Assembly: GCA_051878795.1 (NCBI GenBank)
Contig: JBJEKU010000035.1
Span: 1-18,005, forward strand
Source of the DNA: W1P20-047 sp051878795
Lineage (GTDB): Bacteria > Actinomycetota > Coriobacteriia > Coriobacteriales > Eggerthellaceae
DNA: 18,005 bases
Direction: 5' to 3'
In this document: positions 8,636-14,738 of the stretch, piece after piece
Position numbering within the stretch: the stretch's first letter is position 1
Layout: the number at the start of each line of letters is the position of its first letter
Program-made: the position numbers and the translations under genes
Notes under the pieces: generated by a model
The model's input: the letters and a program-made list of their open reading frames with translations, nothing else
What the model was told of the DNA's origin: nothing
The model's database searches: none

Positions 8636-8672
8636 GTTGAGCTTGTGGATTAGTCTGCAAGCTCAACTTTTT
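8636..8672 (+). terminator. Rho-independent terminator after tpiA
   Basis: GTTGAGCTTG at 8636-8645 and CAAGCTCAAC at 8658-8667 form a perfect 10-bp stem with a 12-nt loop, followed directly by TTTTT at 8668-8672. Confidence 0.85.
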
Positions 8673-8692
8673 GCAAGTTAGAAAGAGATTAA

Positions 8693-8944
8693 ATGACGGC
8701 TTTGGTTATTGTCTTCCTTATTCTGCTGGTTGTATCCGGCATCGGATTGATTGCGTTCATCATGCTCCATTCCGGTAAGGGTACCGGTATTTCCGATGTC
8801 ATTTCCAGTTCCCTGTACAACACCAACACGGGCACGGGTCTGATGGAGAAGAACCTGGACCGAATCACCATCGCTTTTGCGATTGTATTCCTGGTTTCCC
8901 TGATTGTGCTGATGATCATCTTCCCCCAGGGTTCGCTCGCCTAA
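8693..8944 (+). CDS. secG: Preprotein translocase subunit SecG
   Basis: SecG is the small accessory subunit of the SecYEG protein-conducting channel in the cytoplasmic membrane. The 83-residue product has two hydrophobic segments, about residues 2-24 and 59-79. They are separated by a polar loop with the family-typical MLHSGKGTGISD and NTGTGLMEKNLDRIT. Length and topology are normal. ATG 8693 follows AGAAAGAGA. secG next to tpiA is a widespread arrangement. No terminator is seen before tRNA-Leu, so some transcripts may continue into it, although the tRNA has its own likely promoter. Confidence 0.93.
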   Translation: MTALVIVFLILLVVSGIGLIAFIMLHSGKGTGISDVISSSLYNTNTGTGLMEKNLDRITIAFAIVFLVSLIVLMIIFPQGSLA

Positions 8945-8961
8945 GCATTTCAAAAAAGTTC

Positions 8962-8989
8962 TTGCGTTCTTAATAGTATCTGTTATTAT
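8962..8989 (+). promoter_or_regulatory. Putative promoter of tRNA-Leu
   Basis: TTGCGT at 8962-8967 and TATTAT at 8984-8989, with a 16-nt spacer, place initiation about 10 nt before the tRNA. Confidence 0.6.
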
Positions 8990-9005
8990 TAATTGCGCTG
9001 AACAC

Positions 9006-9094
9006 GTCGGAGTGGTGGAACGGCAGACACGCTAGCTTGAGGTGCTAGTGCCCATATACCGGGCGTGCGGGTTCAAATCCCGCCTTCGACACCA
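9006..9094 (+). tRNA. tRNA-Leu(GAG)
   Basis: The acceptor arms GTCGGAG and CTTCGAC pair over 7 bp, followed by A and an encoded CCA at 9092-9094. The anticodon stem CTAGC/GCTAG encloses loop TTGAGGT, so the anticodon is GAG (reads CUC/CUU). A long variable arm (TGCCCATATACCGGGCG) is typical of class II tRNA-Leu. GGGTTCAAATCCC forms the T arm. Confidence 0.95.
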
Positions 9095-9104
9095 TAGAAT
9101 TATC

Positions 9105-9129
9105 AAGGGCCTATCAAAGGGCCCTTTTT
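9105..9129 (+). terminator. Terminator after tRNA-Leu
   Basis: AAGGGCC at 9105-9111 pairs with GGCCCTT at 9120-9126; the T run covers 9125-9129. Confidence 0.8.
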
Positions 9130-9355
9130 CATTTTGCAAAGGAAATACTGGGAGCTTTCGGGAGTGAGTTGATGGGCTGGGATGCGGGCTCTGTTGGGGA
9201 TTCTTTTGGAATAAGTCCAAATGGAGCAACTTCCAATGACAAAAGGAAAGCGTCCTGTTAAGCGGGACGCCTGAGGAGGGGGAGTTGGGATTCTGATCAA
9301 AATAGGAAGGATTATCGGAATATCAAAATAATAGGCGACTTTTTAAAAAAAGTGC
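9130..9355. other. Intergenic region between tRNA-Leu and tRNA-Gly, no gene seen
   Basis: I see no credible coding region on either strand. One hairpin is present: GCGTCC at 9250-9255 and GGACGC at 9265-9270. On the minus strand it is followed by a T/C-rich run, so it could end an unknown minus-strand transcript, but there is no supporting gene. Confidence 0.5.
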
Positions 9356-9384
9356 TTGCAATGGTAAGGGTAAGTGCGTATTAT
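9356..9384 (+). promoter_or_regulatory. Promoter of first tRNA-Gly
   Basis: TTGCAA at 9356-9361, a 17-nt spacer and TATTAT at 9379-9384, 12 nt before the tRNA. This is one of the best sigma-70-type matches in the window. Confidence 0.7.
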
Positions 9385-9396
9385 AGTTGAGGCAAC

Positions 9397-9472
9397 GCGG
9401 ACATGGCTCAGCTGGTAGAGCACAACCTTGCCAAGGTTGGGGTCGCGGGTTCGAACCCCGTTGTCCGCTCCA
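9397..9472 (+). tRNA. tRNA-Gly(GCC), copy 1
   Basis: Acceptor GCGGACA pairs with TGTCCGC, followed by T and an encoded CCA. The anticodon stem CAACC/GGTTG holds loop TTGCCAA, giving anticodon GCC. The T arm is GCGGGTTCGAACCCCG. Identical over 76 nt to the copy at 9824-9899. Confidence 0.97.
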
Positions 9473-9482
9473 TGTGAACAAT

Positions 9483-9510
9483 GAGCCGGTCTTTACGGCC
9501 GGCTCTTTTT
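9483..9510 (+). terminator. Terminator-like hairpin between tRNA-Gly and tRNA-Cys
   Basis: GAGCCGG at 9483-9489 pairs with CCGGCTC at 9499-9505, with TTTTT at 9506-9510. tRNA-Cys begins only 10 nt further on with no visible promoter. Confidence 0.75.
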
Positions 9511-9520
9511 CGGGAAAAAT

Positions 9521-9594
9521 GGCGACGTGGCCAAGTGGTAAGGCAGAGGCCTGCAAAGCCTTCACCCCCGGTTCGAATCCGGGCGTCGCCTCCA
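9521..9594 (+). tRNA. tRNA-Cys(GCA)
   Basis: Acceptor GGCGACG pairs with CGTCGCC, then T and an encoded CCA at 9592-9594. The anticodon stem GAGGC/GCCTT (G-T closing pair) holds loop CTGCAAA, giving GCA. The T arm is CCCGGTTCGAATCCGGG. It probably depends on read-through from the tRNA-Gly promoter. Confidence 0.96.
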
Positions 9595-9628
9595 CCGAAA
9601 AGGTTTGCAAGGTTCTTTAAATATGGGG

Positions 9629-9657
9629 TTGACAATCAATCCTAACTGAGTTAAAGT
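9629..9657 (+). promoter_or_regulatory. Promoter of tRNA-Val/tRNA-Gly pair
   Basis: A consensus TTGACA at 9629-9634, a 17-nt spacer and TAAAGT at 9652-9657, 24 nt before tRNA-Val. Confidence 0.65.
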
Positions 9658-9681
9658 AATCTTGTTGTTCACGACAGAAAC

Positions 9682-9756
9682 GGGCGTTTGGCTCAGGGGG
9701 AGAGCGCTTCCCTGACACGGAAGAGGTCACAAGTTCAAATCTTGTAACGCCCACCA
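9682..9756 (+). tRNA. tRNA-Val(GAC)
   Basis: Acceptor GGGCGTT pairs with AACGCCC, then A and an encoded CCA at 9754-9756. The anticodon stem CTTCC/GGAAG holds loop CTGACAC, giving anticodon GAC. The T arm is ACAAGTTCAAATCTTGT. No terminator follows, so it is likely co-transcribed with the next tRNA. Confidence 0.96.
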
Positions 9757-9823
9757 TTTATTCTTCAGATGAAGGAAGTGTCATCCGGATTCTGATTTGA
9801 TAAAGGGCATTTGCCCATTATAT

Positions 9824-9899
9824 GCGGACATGGCTCAGCTGGTAGAGCACAACCTTGCCAAGGTTGGGGTCGCGGGTTCGAACCCCGTTGTCCGCTCCA
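9824..9899 (+). tRNA. tRNA-Gly(GCC), copy 2
   Basis: Same 76-nt sequence as copy 1, with anticodon GCC and encoded CCA at 9897-9899. The flanking sequences differ, so the duplication is confined to the tRNA itself. TATAT abuts the 5' end, too close to be its -10, so transcription probably comes from the tRNA-Val promoter. Confidence 0.97.
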
Positions 9900-9906
9900 A
9901 ATTTCC

Positions 9907-9933
9907 AAGGGTCGCATGAGCGGCCCTTTTTTT
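9907..9933 (+). terminator. Terminator after second tRNA-Gly
   Basis: AAGGGTCGC at 9907-9915 pairs with GCGGCCCTT at 9920-9928 (one G-T pair) around loop ATGA, followed by a seven-T run at 9927-9933. Confidence 0.85.
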
Positions 9934-10074
9934 GTGTTTCCAATATGGATTTCTTTGATAAACTGTTAAATCGTGAAAAAACCTTGGTTCGGCTCGATAT
10001 TTCTTCTAGTTGGCTTATCGCCGTATCAGGGAAATAGGAAAAGGGCAATCGTCCGTGTTTTGAAAGGGGTGTGC

Positions 10075-11337
10075 ATGAGCAGTATCGGCGAGAAGATCAA
10101 GAACATCGGCCCTGGCGCTCTTGTTGCTGCCGGCTTCATTGGTCCCGGAACTGTTACCACCTGCACCGTATCCGGTGCGAACTATGGTTACACCATGTTG
10201 TGGTGCCTGCTTTTTGCAACTGTCGCAACTATCATCTTCCAGGAAATGGCATCGCGTGTCGGCATCGTTTCCGGTAAGGGTTTGGGCGAGAACATCCGAA
10301 CGAGAATCACCAATCCTGCTTTGAAATGGCTGGCTGTCGCAATCGTCATCATCGCTATTTTCGTTGGCAATATCGCCTACGAAACCGGCAATATCACTGG
10401 CGGTATACTTGGCATCCAGGCTGTCTTCCCCGATATCCCCATGATTCCCATCGTTGTCGTTCTGGGTATCGCCGCCTTCGCCGCCATGTGGATCGGTTCC
10501 TATAAGGTTGTCGAGCGTATTCTCACCGCCATTGTCGTCCTAATGGGCGTTGTTTTCCTCATCACCGCGTTCGCTTCCTCTCCTGATTGGGGTGCGGTTG
10601 TGAAAGGTGTATTCACCCCCCATCTGCCTACTGCCGAGCAGACCGGCGGTACTTCACCTATCCTGGTGGCTGTGGGCCTCATCGGCACCACTATCGTTCC
10701 CTACAACCTGTTCCTACATGCTTCCGGTTCTGCAGAGCGTTTCAAGGATCCTGATCAGGTTGCCGACGCCCGCTTCGACACCATCCTTTCCATCGGCCTG
10801 GGCGGAGTTATCTCCATGGCCATTCTCATCTGCGGTGCTGCAAACATCTACGGTACGGGCGAAGTGGTCACCAACGGCAAGGAAATGGCCCTCGCTCTTT
10901 CCCCGCTGCTGGGCAACTGGGCTACCTGGATGATCGGCATCGGCCTTCTCTGCGCAGGCTTCTCTTCTGCGATCACCGCCTCCTTCAGCGCTGCCTATGC
11001 TGTGAACGGCGTTCTGGATTGGAAGCAGACCGTCAAGGATGTCAAGTTCAAGGTAGTTTGGATTATCGTTCTGCTCGCCGGCTGCATCATGGCATGTGCT
11101 TTGGGCAAGTCTCCGACGCAGCTTATCCTTGTTGCGCAGGCTGCCAACGCAATCTTGCTGCCTATCATGGCCTTCTTCGTCATCTACTGCGCGAATGGCA
11201 AGGATCTTGGCAAGTGGAAGAACGGTATCTTCGCAAACGTTGCCGGTATCGTTATCATCATCATTACCTTGTTCATGTGCTATAGGAATATGACCAGCTT
11301 CATCAACTCACTGCAGGCTCTGCTGGGTCTCCAGTAA
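10075..11337 (+). CDS. Divergent Nramp (SLC11)-family metal-ion transporter
   Basis: The 420-residue product is a polytopic membrane protein with about eleven hydrophobic segments. It has the Nramp fold signature: TM1 with GPGALVAAGFIGPGTVTT, SGANYGYTMLW and FQEMASRVGIVSGKGLGE, and TM6 with GLIGTTIVPYNLFLHASGS. Canonical Nramps carry DPGN in TM1 and MPH in TM6 as the metal site and use protons to import Mn or Fe. Here the equivalent positions read GPGT and VPY, so the acidic and methionine ligands are missing and the substrate cannot be inferred. ATG 10075 is chosen because AAAGGGG lies five bases upstream; the frame is open to 9973 but that part is not conserved-looking. It ends with an 11-bp hairpin at 11390-11417. 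I see no convincing promoter or known metal-regulator box upstream. Confidence 0.85.
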   Translation: MSSIGEKIKNIGPGALVAAGFIGPGTVTTCTVSGANYGYTMLWCLLFATVATIIFQEMASRVGIVSGKGLGENIRTRITNPALKWLAVAIVIIAIFVGNIAYETGNITGGILGIQAVFPDIPMIPIVVVLGIAAFAAMWIGSYKVVERILTAIVVLMGVVFLITAFASSPDWGAVVKGVFTPHLPTAEQTGGTSPILVAVGLIGTTIVPYNLFLHASGSAERFKDPDQVADARFDTILSIGLGGVISMAILICGAANIYGTGEVVTNGKEMALALSPLLGNWATWMIGIGLLCAGFSSAITASFSAAYAVNGVLDWKQTVKDVKFKVVWIIVLLAGCIMACALGKSPTQLILVAQAANAILLPIMAFFVIYCANGKDLGKWKNGIFANVAGIVIIIITLFMCYRNMTSFINSLQALLGLQ

Positions 11338-11389
11338 GGACTCTCATCGAGCCTTCCTTATTAGCAATAGGGGGCGATTCGTGACAGCG

Positions 11390-11420
11390 ACGGCTCCGGG
11401 TTCGTTCCCGGAGCCGTTTT
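11390..11420 (+). terminator. Terminator after the Nramp gene
   Basis: ACGGCTCCGGG at 11390-11400 and CCCGGAGCCGT at 11407-11417 form a perfect 11-bp stem with loop TTCGTT. Only four Ts follow. Confidence 0.75.
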
Positions 11421-11462
11421 GCTATTCGCAGGAAACTTTGCGTTAATCGCGTTTTGATTTGA

Positions 11463-11537
11463 TTGAAAACGTATACTTGACCATGTGTAGTAAATAAAAA
11501 AGATGATCGGATTATCCGTTCATCCACATATGATCGG
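11463..11537 (+). promoter_or_regulatory. Putative promoter and operator of the TetR-type gene
   Basis: TTGAAA at 11463-11468 and TGTAGT at 11486-11491 with a 17-nt spacer form a moderate promoter. Just downstream lies the perfect palindrome CGGATTATCCG at 11508-11518, and a direct repeat ATGATCGG occurs at 11503-11510 and 11530-11537. Such symmetry before a TetR gene suggests autoregulation, but this is untested. Confidence 0.35.
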
Positions 11538-11545
11538 GGATCTTC

Positions 11546-12064
11546 ATGGGACGTCGAACCGAATCGACAGAGTTCCTGAAGGAATGCATGGCGGATGCGC
11601 TTCTGTTTCTCATGCGCGAAAAGCCTTTCGCAAAGATTACCGCGGATGAGATCTGCCTACGTGCGGGTGTGGGCAGGGCTACGTGGTTCCGCCAGTTTTC
11701 CTCCAAGGAAGCAGCACTTGCATACAAGATGCAAGTGCTTTGGTTGCGTTGGCTCGAAAGCAACGGCATTCATATTTCGCATGGCTTACTGCTTGAGGAC
11801 CCATGCATTTTCTTCCGCTTCTTCTATGAGAATCGATTGGTCTTCGAGGCTCTCTATTCTGCGGGTATGCGACATGTGGTGATCGATTGCTTCCAAGAGG
11901 TGCTTATCGGTCAAATCGAACCTTTTGGAAAAACGGATTATGCCGATCGCTTCGTCGTTTTCGGATTGGTCGGGGTTGTCGATCTGTGGATCAGCGGCGG
12001 CTTTAGAGAGTCGCTTTCACAGATGGATGAGCTTGCGAGAGGCTCGTTCGATTTATCTGCCTAA
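11546..12064 (+). CDS. TetR/AcrR-family transcriptional regulator
   Basis: The 172-residue protein has a TetR-type N-terminal DNA-binding domain: FAKITADEICLRAGVGRATW followed by FRQFSSKEAAL at about residues 32-60 is the helix-turn-helix and its trailing helix. The rest (about 65-172) is a helical ligand-binding region that I cannot assign to a subfamily; it is shorter than the usual 180-200 residue total. TetR proteins usually repress a neighbouring operon until a small ligand binds. Candidate targets are its own gene, the Nramp gene upstream, or the cluster at 12483-17913. The ATG 11546 start is preceded by GGGGATC, an acceptable ribosome binding site. No terminator hairpin with T run was seen right after the stop. 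Confidence 0.85.
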   Translation: MGRRTESTEFLKECMADALLFLMREKPFAKITADEICLRAGVGRATWFRQFSSKEAALAYKMQVLWLRWLESNGIHISHGLLLEDPCIFFRFFYENRLVFEALYSAGMRHVVIDCFQEVLIGQIEPFGKTDYADRFVVFGLVGVVDLWISGGFRESLSQMDELARGSFDLSA

Positions 12065-12157
12065 AATGCATAATCGAAAATCTTCCCAACACTTAGGGAG
12101 CCCTATTGCGTCAAAGGCGCGATGGTGGCTCCGTCATTCTGAGCGTATATAACCCTG

Positions 12158-12163
12158 TATAAT
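12158..12163 (+). promoter_or_regulatory. Putative -10 element for the 12483-17913 cluster
   Basis: A perfect TATAAT within CCCTGTATAATAG. No good -35 is present at 16-18 nt (CATTCT at 17 nt), so an activator or a different sigma contact may be needed. It is the only clear -10 between the TetR gene and the cluster. Confidence 0.4.
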
Positions 12164-12173
12164 AGCTTTACTT

Positions 12174-12194
12174 GGCGTCGGCGGTGCCGGCGCC
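12174..12194 (+). other. GC-rich hairpin at the start of the leader
   Basis: GGCG-T-CGGC pairs with GCCG-G-CGCC around loop GGT: nine pairs including one T-G. TTTC follows, too short for a strong terminator. Its place some 10 nt after the -10 puts it at the very 5' end of the presumed transcript. Confidence 0.5.
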
Positions 12195-12482
12195 TTTCTG
12201 CTGCTTTCCATAAGCATATCTGATTGTTCTCGAAGGGGTTTTGACTGGGCATACGTCTATCCTCCATTCGTTCTGCATTGGGCTATCGGCAATTCGCCTT
12301 CAATGCGCATTCGACCCAAATCCTGCCGGTTAGCGTATATTCCACCGGCACCGTGTTGTGTATCTTCGGTTGCTATGACCGGATACCGTCTGAGTGCCAA
12401 GAAGAAGTACGGCAACATTCGCCTCGCCTCATCGGCGTGAGGGGGAGCGCGGCGTTCGTATCCCTTCGATGAAAGGATCGGT

Positions 12483-13202
12483 ATGAATACGAAGAAAACG
12501 CCCTATGTGGAAAGCCGCCTCATCGAATCTAATTGCAGATTCGAATTGGCGCTTGCGAGTTTACGGAGTCCCGAACTCGATAATGACAGTGTGGTCTCGG
12601 TTTCCGATAATGGTTATGGAGCTATGATCTGCGAGGGAATCGGGGACAGTAAGCATTCCGGATTGTTTGCAAGTGCTGCCGCATATGCGGGCTTGTGCGC
12701 AATCGACTCTGGGCTGGGAGCAAGGGATGCCCTTAAGGCTGCAAGTGAGGCTTCGAGGAACGTCAATGTTCATATCGCGCAGCGCTGCGGCGGTGCAAGC
12801 GGTTGCGCAATCGCACTGATGCAGAATGGAATCGAATGGGCGGCTCAGGGGAATATCGGCGTATTCCTTATCTACGGTGGCAAGGTGAGGATGCTTTCAA
12901 CCCCCGCTGAATCCTACGGAGATTCGCTAACCAGTTACCTTGGACAGGCTTCGCTGGGCGCGACGCCGATTGATTCCGGTTATGTTTCGATTCCCCTGCC
13001 CGAAGGTGTTCTTGCGATAGCGACAGGCGTCGTTTCGAAAGAATTGGGAAAGCATCGTATCTCAACTTGTTTCGAAGAAACCGATGACTTGGAATCGATG
13101 GCAGTATCTATCCTTCGGAAGCTCATCGATCTGGGGCTGGAAAAAGAGGCGAGTGTTCTGCTTGCTCGACCGATATCCGACGAAATAGTCAGCAAAGATT
13201 AA
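12483..13202 (+). CDS. PP2C-like protein (probable degenerate protein phosphatase)
   Basis: The 239-residue protein follows the PP2C (PPM) plan. An NxD-like LDNDS occurs at 32-36, MICEGIGDSKHSGLFAS at 48-64 sits where DGxGGHxxGxxAS is expected, GCAIALMQNGIEWAAQGNIG at 107-126 corresponds to the strand ending in GDSR, and GVLAIATGVV at 175-184 corresponds to the LxxxSDGL strand. At each metal-binding aspartate the residue differs: E51, N124 and T181, and the C-terminal DN pair reads EA. Active PP2C enzymes remove phosphate from Ser/Thr using two Mn or Mg ions, so this one is probably inactive or very altered. ATG 12483 has AAAGGA upstream. It leads the cluster and is paired with the kinase at 15921. 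The fold call is by eye. Confidence 0.6.
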   Translation: MNTKKTPYVESRLIESNCRFELALASLRSPELDNDSVVSVSDNGYGAMICEGIGDSKHSGLFASAAAYAGLCAIDSGLGARDALKAASEASRNVNVHIAQRCGGASGCAIALMQNGIEWAAQGNIGVFLIYGGKVRMLSTPAESYGDSLTSYLGQASLGATPIDSGYVSIPLPEGVLAIATGVVSKELGKHRISTCFEETDDLESMAVSILRKLIDLGLEKEASVLLARPISDEIVSKD

Positions 13203-13250
13203 TGTGATGTGCGGAATAATGTATATCGCTGCTTATAAGGGGGAATAACA

Positions 13251-14738
13251 ATGCCGGTTTCAACGATCAAAGAAATAGAAAGATTGATAATAAGCTCTGC
13301 CCGGGCGCTAGAAGACGGCTTGAGGCAGGGCGGAGTTGTCGATAGTCTTCCTTTGTATGGTGCTACCCAGATATCGCAGCGTGAAATATTCAGGCAGCAG
13401 GTGATGGAAAACTTCATCTGCAATATTCCCTATTTCACCCAATATCCCAATCCCACGAATAATCCCCTCGTTGCGGAACGTAGTGAAAGATTGTTGACTG
13501 CCAAGTTGGGTGCCCGTCTTCGGGAGGGGGATAATTCCAATGCGAAGTTCAATTCTGGAATCTGCATCCCCAAGACCATTATCGGCACGTTTCGCGGAAG
13601 GGACCGAAGCCAGGTGACTACCTTGCTCAGTCTGGTCTCAGGCTATAGGAACGAGATCGCGCAAGACGATTCCCTGGATCCCGCCCTGCGCGAAGAAGCG
13701 AGTGACTTATATGCAAAAATGCTGGGGGAAATCGCCTTCTACGAAGATCTTGCAAATCAAGAGGAGGACAATGCATCTGCCACTTTCGCCAAACTGGTGG
13801 CCATTTGGGTGGCAAAGCAGCTGGTCGACCGTCGTTGGGGTGACTATGGCTTAGACGATATGCCTAGCATCTGCTGGGATGATTACAAGGTCCCCAGGAA
13901 TCTCTATGGCAGCATCGTCTTCGATTCTCCGGTGTGGCTGCTCGGCGCTAATGGCATGCGGGACGATATTGCCGGTTCCTTGGTGGATGCACTGAGCGTG
14001 GGCTTGGAAAATGTGCGCGGTTTACCCCAGTACCGCGTACTGTTGCGCGCTGAATGGGACTGGTATTGCAATGCCGCTGAACGTACTGCGAAACCGAACG
14101 GCTATCTTATCAGCGATGAGGGTCTACGGGAGCATTTGTCTTCCTATTCGGTTGAGGAGTTGTATAGGCGATTCGACGAGGATGTTGCCCAGGGGGCATA
14201 TCCTTCGATTGTGCAACATAAGGCGAATTTCATCTTCGGGCTTATCCATACGGCTTTCACTGGAAGCATCAGCCAGGTCTCTTGGCCTTTCCATAACAAC
14301 CAGAATCGCGCGAATGACAGCATCTCCTGTTCATTGGAGGTGGCGCTTCCCAGGGTCGCTCCCATCCGCAATGCTGTTTACTTGAATTCCGGTAGGGTGA
14401 CTATCGCCATCAATAAGAATGCGATCGGCTTATGGTCCCCCAGCTCGAAGAGCGTGGACCTGACGAAGCTCGAGCCTGAAGAAAAAGGCATGGCCTTGCT
14501 GTTTGCTGGACGCGAATACGATGCCAGCAAGTGGGTTGGTTTAAGGGAGGATCTACGTGCTGCTGTTCGCGAATGTTTTTCTCCGCAACATTCTGCGGAT
14601 GGAGGGCAGTCTGTTTTCGAAGAGGTAGTCGAAGAACGCCTTTGTACTTTCTTCCGGAAGAAGGAAAAGATTATTGCGGGTATTCTGGAAGAGGCGAGCC
14701 AGAATAACACCCCCCTTTTTCGTAGATGCCGACTATAG
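13251..14738 (+). CDS. Large cluster protein of unknown family, N-terminal part (frame 1)
   Basis: The frame encodes 495 residues. I recognise no family. It is soluble-looking, without a signal peptide or membrane segments, rich in aromatic and acidic residues. A mixed alpha/beta middle contains SPVWLLGANGM and LLRAEWDWYC, and the C-terminal part has VSWPFHNNQNRAND followed by strand-like segments (NAVYLNSGRVTIAIN). The last helix (VFEEVVEERLCTFFRKKEKI, then IAGILEEASQ) is charged. ATG 13251 has AAGGGGG seven bases upstream. The frame ends at TAG 14736-14738, just after a C6-T5 run. The last residues (LFRRCRL) look like out-of-frame sequence, and the next frame continues naturally from the run. 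I therefore think this and the following frame are one gene of about 889 codons. Confidence 0.7.
   Translation: MPVSTIKEIERLIISSARALEDGLRQGGVVDSLPLYGATQISQREIFRQQVMENFICNIPYFTQYPNPTNNPLVAERSERLLTAKLGARLREGDNSNAKFNSGICIPKTIIGTFRGRDRSQVTTLLSLVSGYRNEIAQDDSLDPALREEASDLYAKMLGEIAFYEDLANQEEDNASATFAKLVAIWVAKQLVDRRWGDYGLDDMPSICWDDYKVPRNLYGSIVFDSPVWLLGANGMRDDIAGSLVDALSVGLENVRGLPQYRVLLRAEWDWYCNAAERTAKPNGYLISDEGLREHLSSYSVEELYRRFDEDVAQGAYPSIVQHKANFIFGLIHTAFTGSISQVSWPFHNNQNRANDSISCSLEVALPRVAPIRNAVYLNSGRVTIAINKNAIGLWSPSSKSVDLTKLEPEEKGMALLFAGREYDASKWVGLREDLRAAVRECFSPQHSADGGQSVFEEVVEERLCTFFRKKEKIIAGILEEASQNNTPLFRRCRL

Larger units (their letters stand above)
12065..12482 (+). other. Non-coding 418-nt region with structured leader of the accessory cluster
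   Basis: No convincing gene. It contains a TATAAT at 12158-12163, a GC-rich hairpin at 12174-12194 right after it, a perfect 7-bp inverted repeat TGCCGGT/ACCGGCA at 12324-12330 and 12344-12350, and a CCTCA/TGAGG hairpin near 12427-12442. A 21-codon reading frame beginning ATG at 12375 and ending TGA at 12440 encodes a basic peptide (MTGYRLSAKKKYGNIRLASS, then A), but lacks a good ribosome binding site. If transcription starts near 12170 the leader is about 310 nt long, unusual for an ordinary operon. Confidence 0.5.

Noticed and set aside
9250..9270. GCGTCC/GGACGC hairpin as a minus-strand terminator
   Set aside because: Six base pairs with an interrupted T run and no minus-strand gene to terminate.
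9032..9635. Several 65-95-codon minus-strand frames across the tRNA genes
   Set aside because: They run through tRNA sequences; phrases like GFEPATP are the well-known false translations of tRNA antisense.
12278..12472. 64-codon plus-strand frame before the PP2C-like gene
   Set aside because: No ribosome binding site, an odd Cys-rich composition, and it runs through the hairpins of the leader.
9397..12482. tRNA genes as an attachment site for an integrated element carrying the accessory cluster
   Set aside because: No integrase, no direct repeat of a tRNA 3' end near 17.9 kb, and the Nramp and TetR genes with their own terminator lie between.
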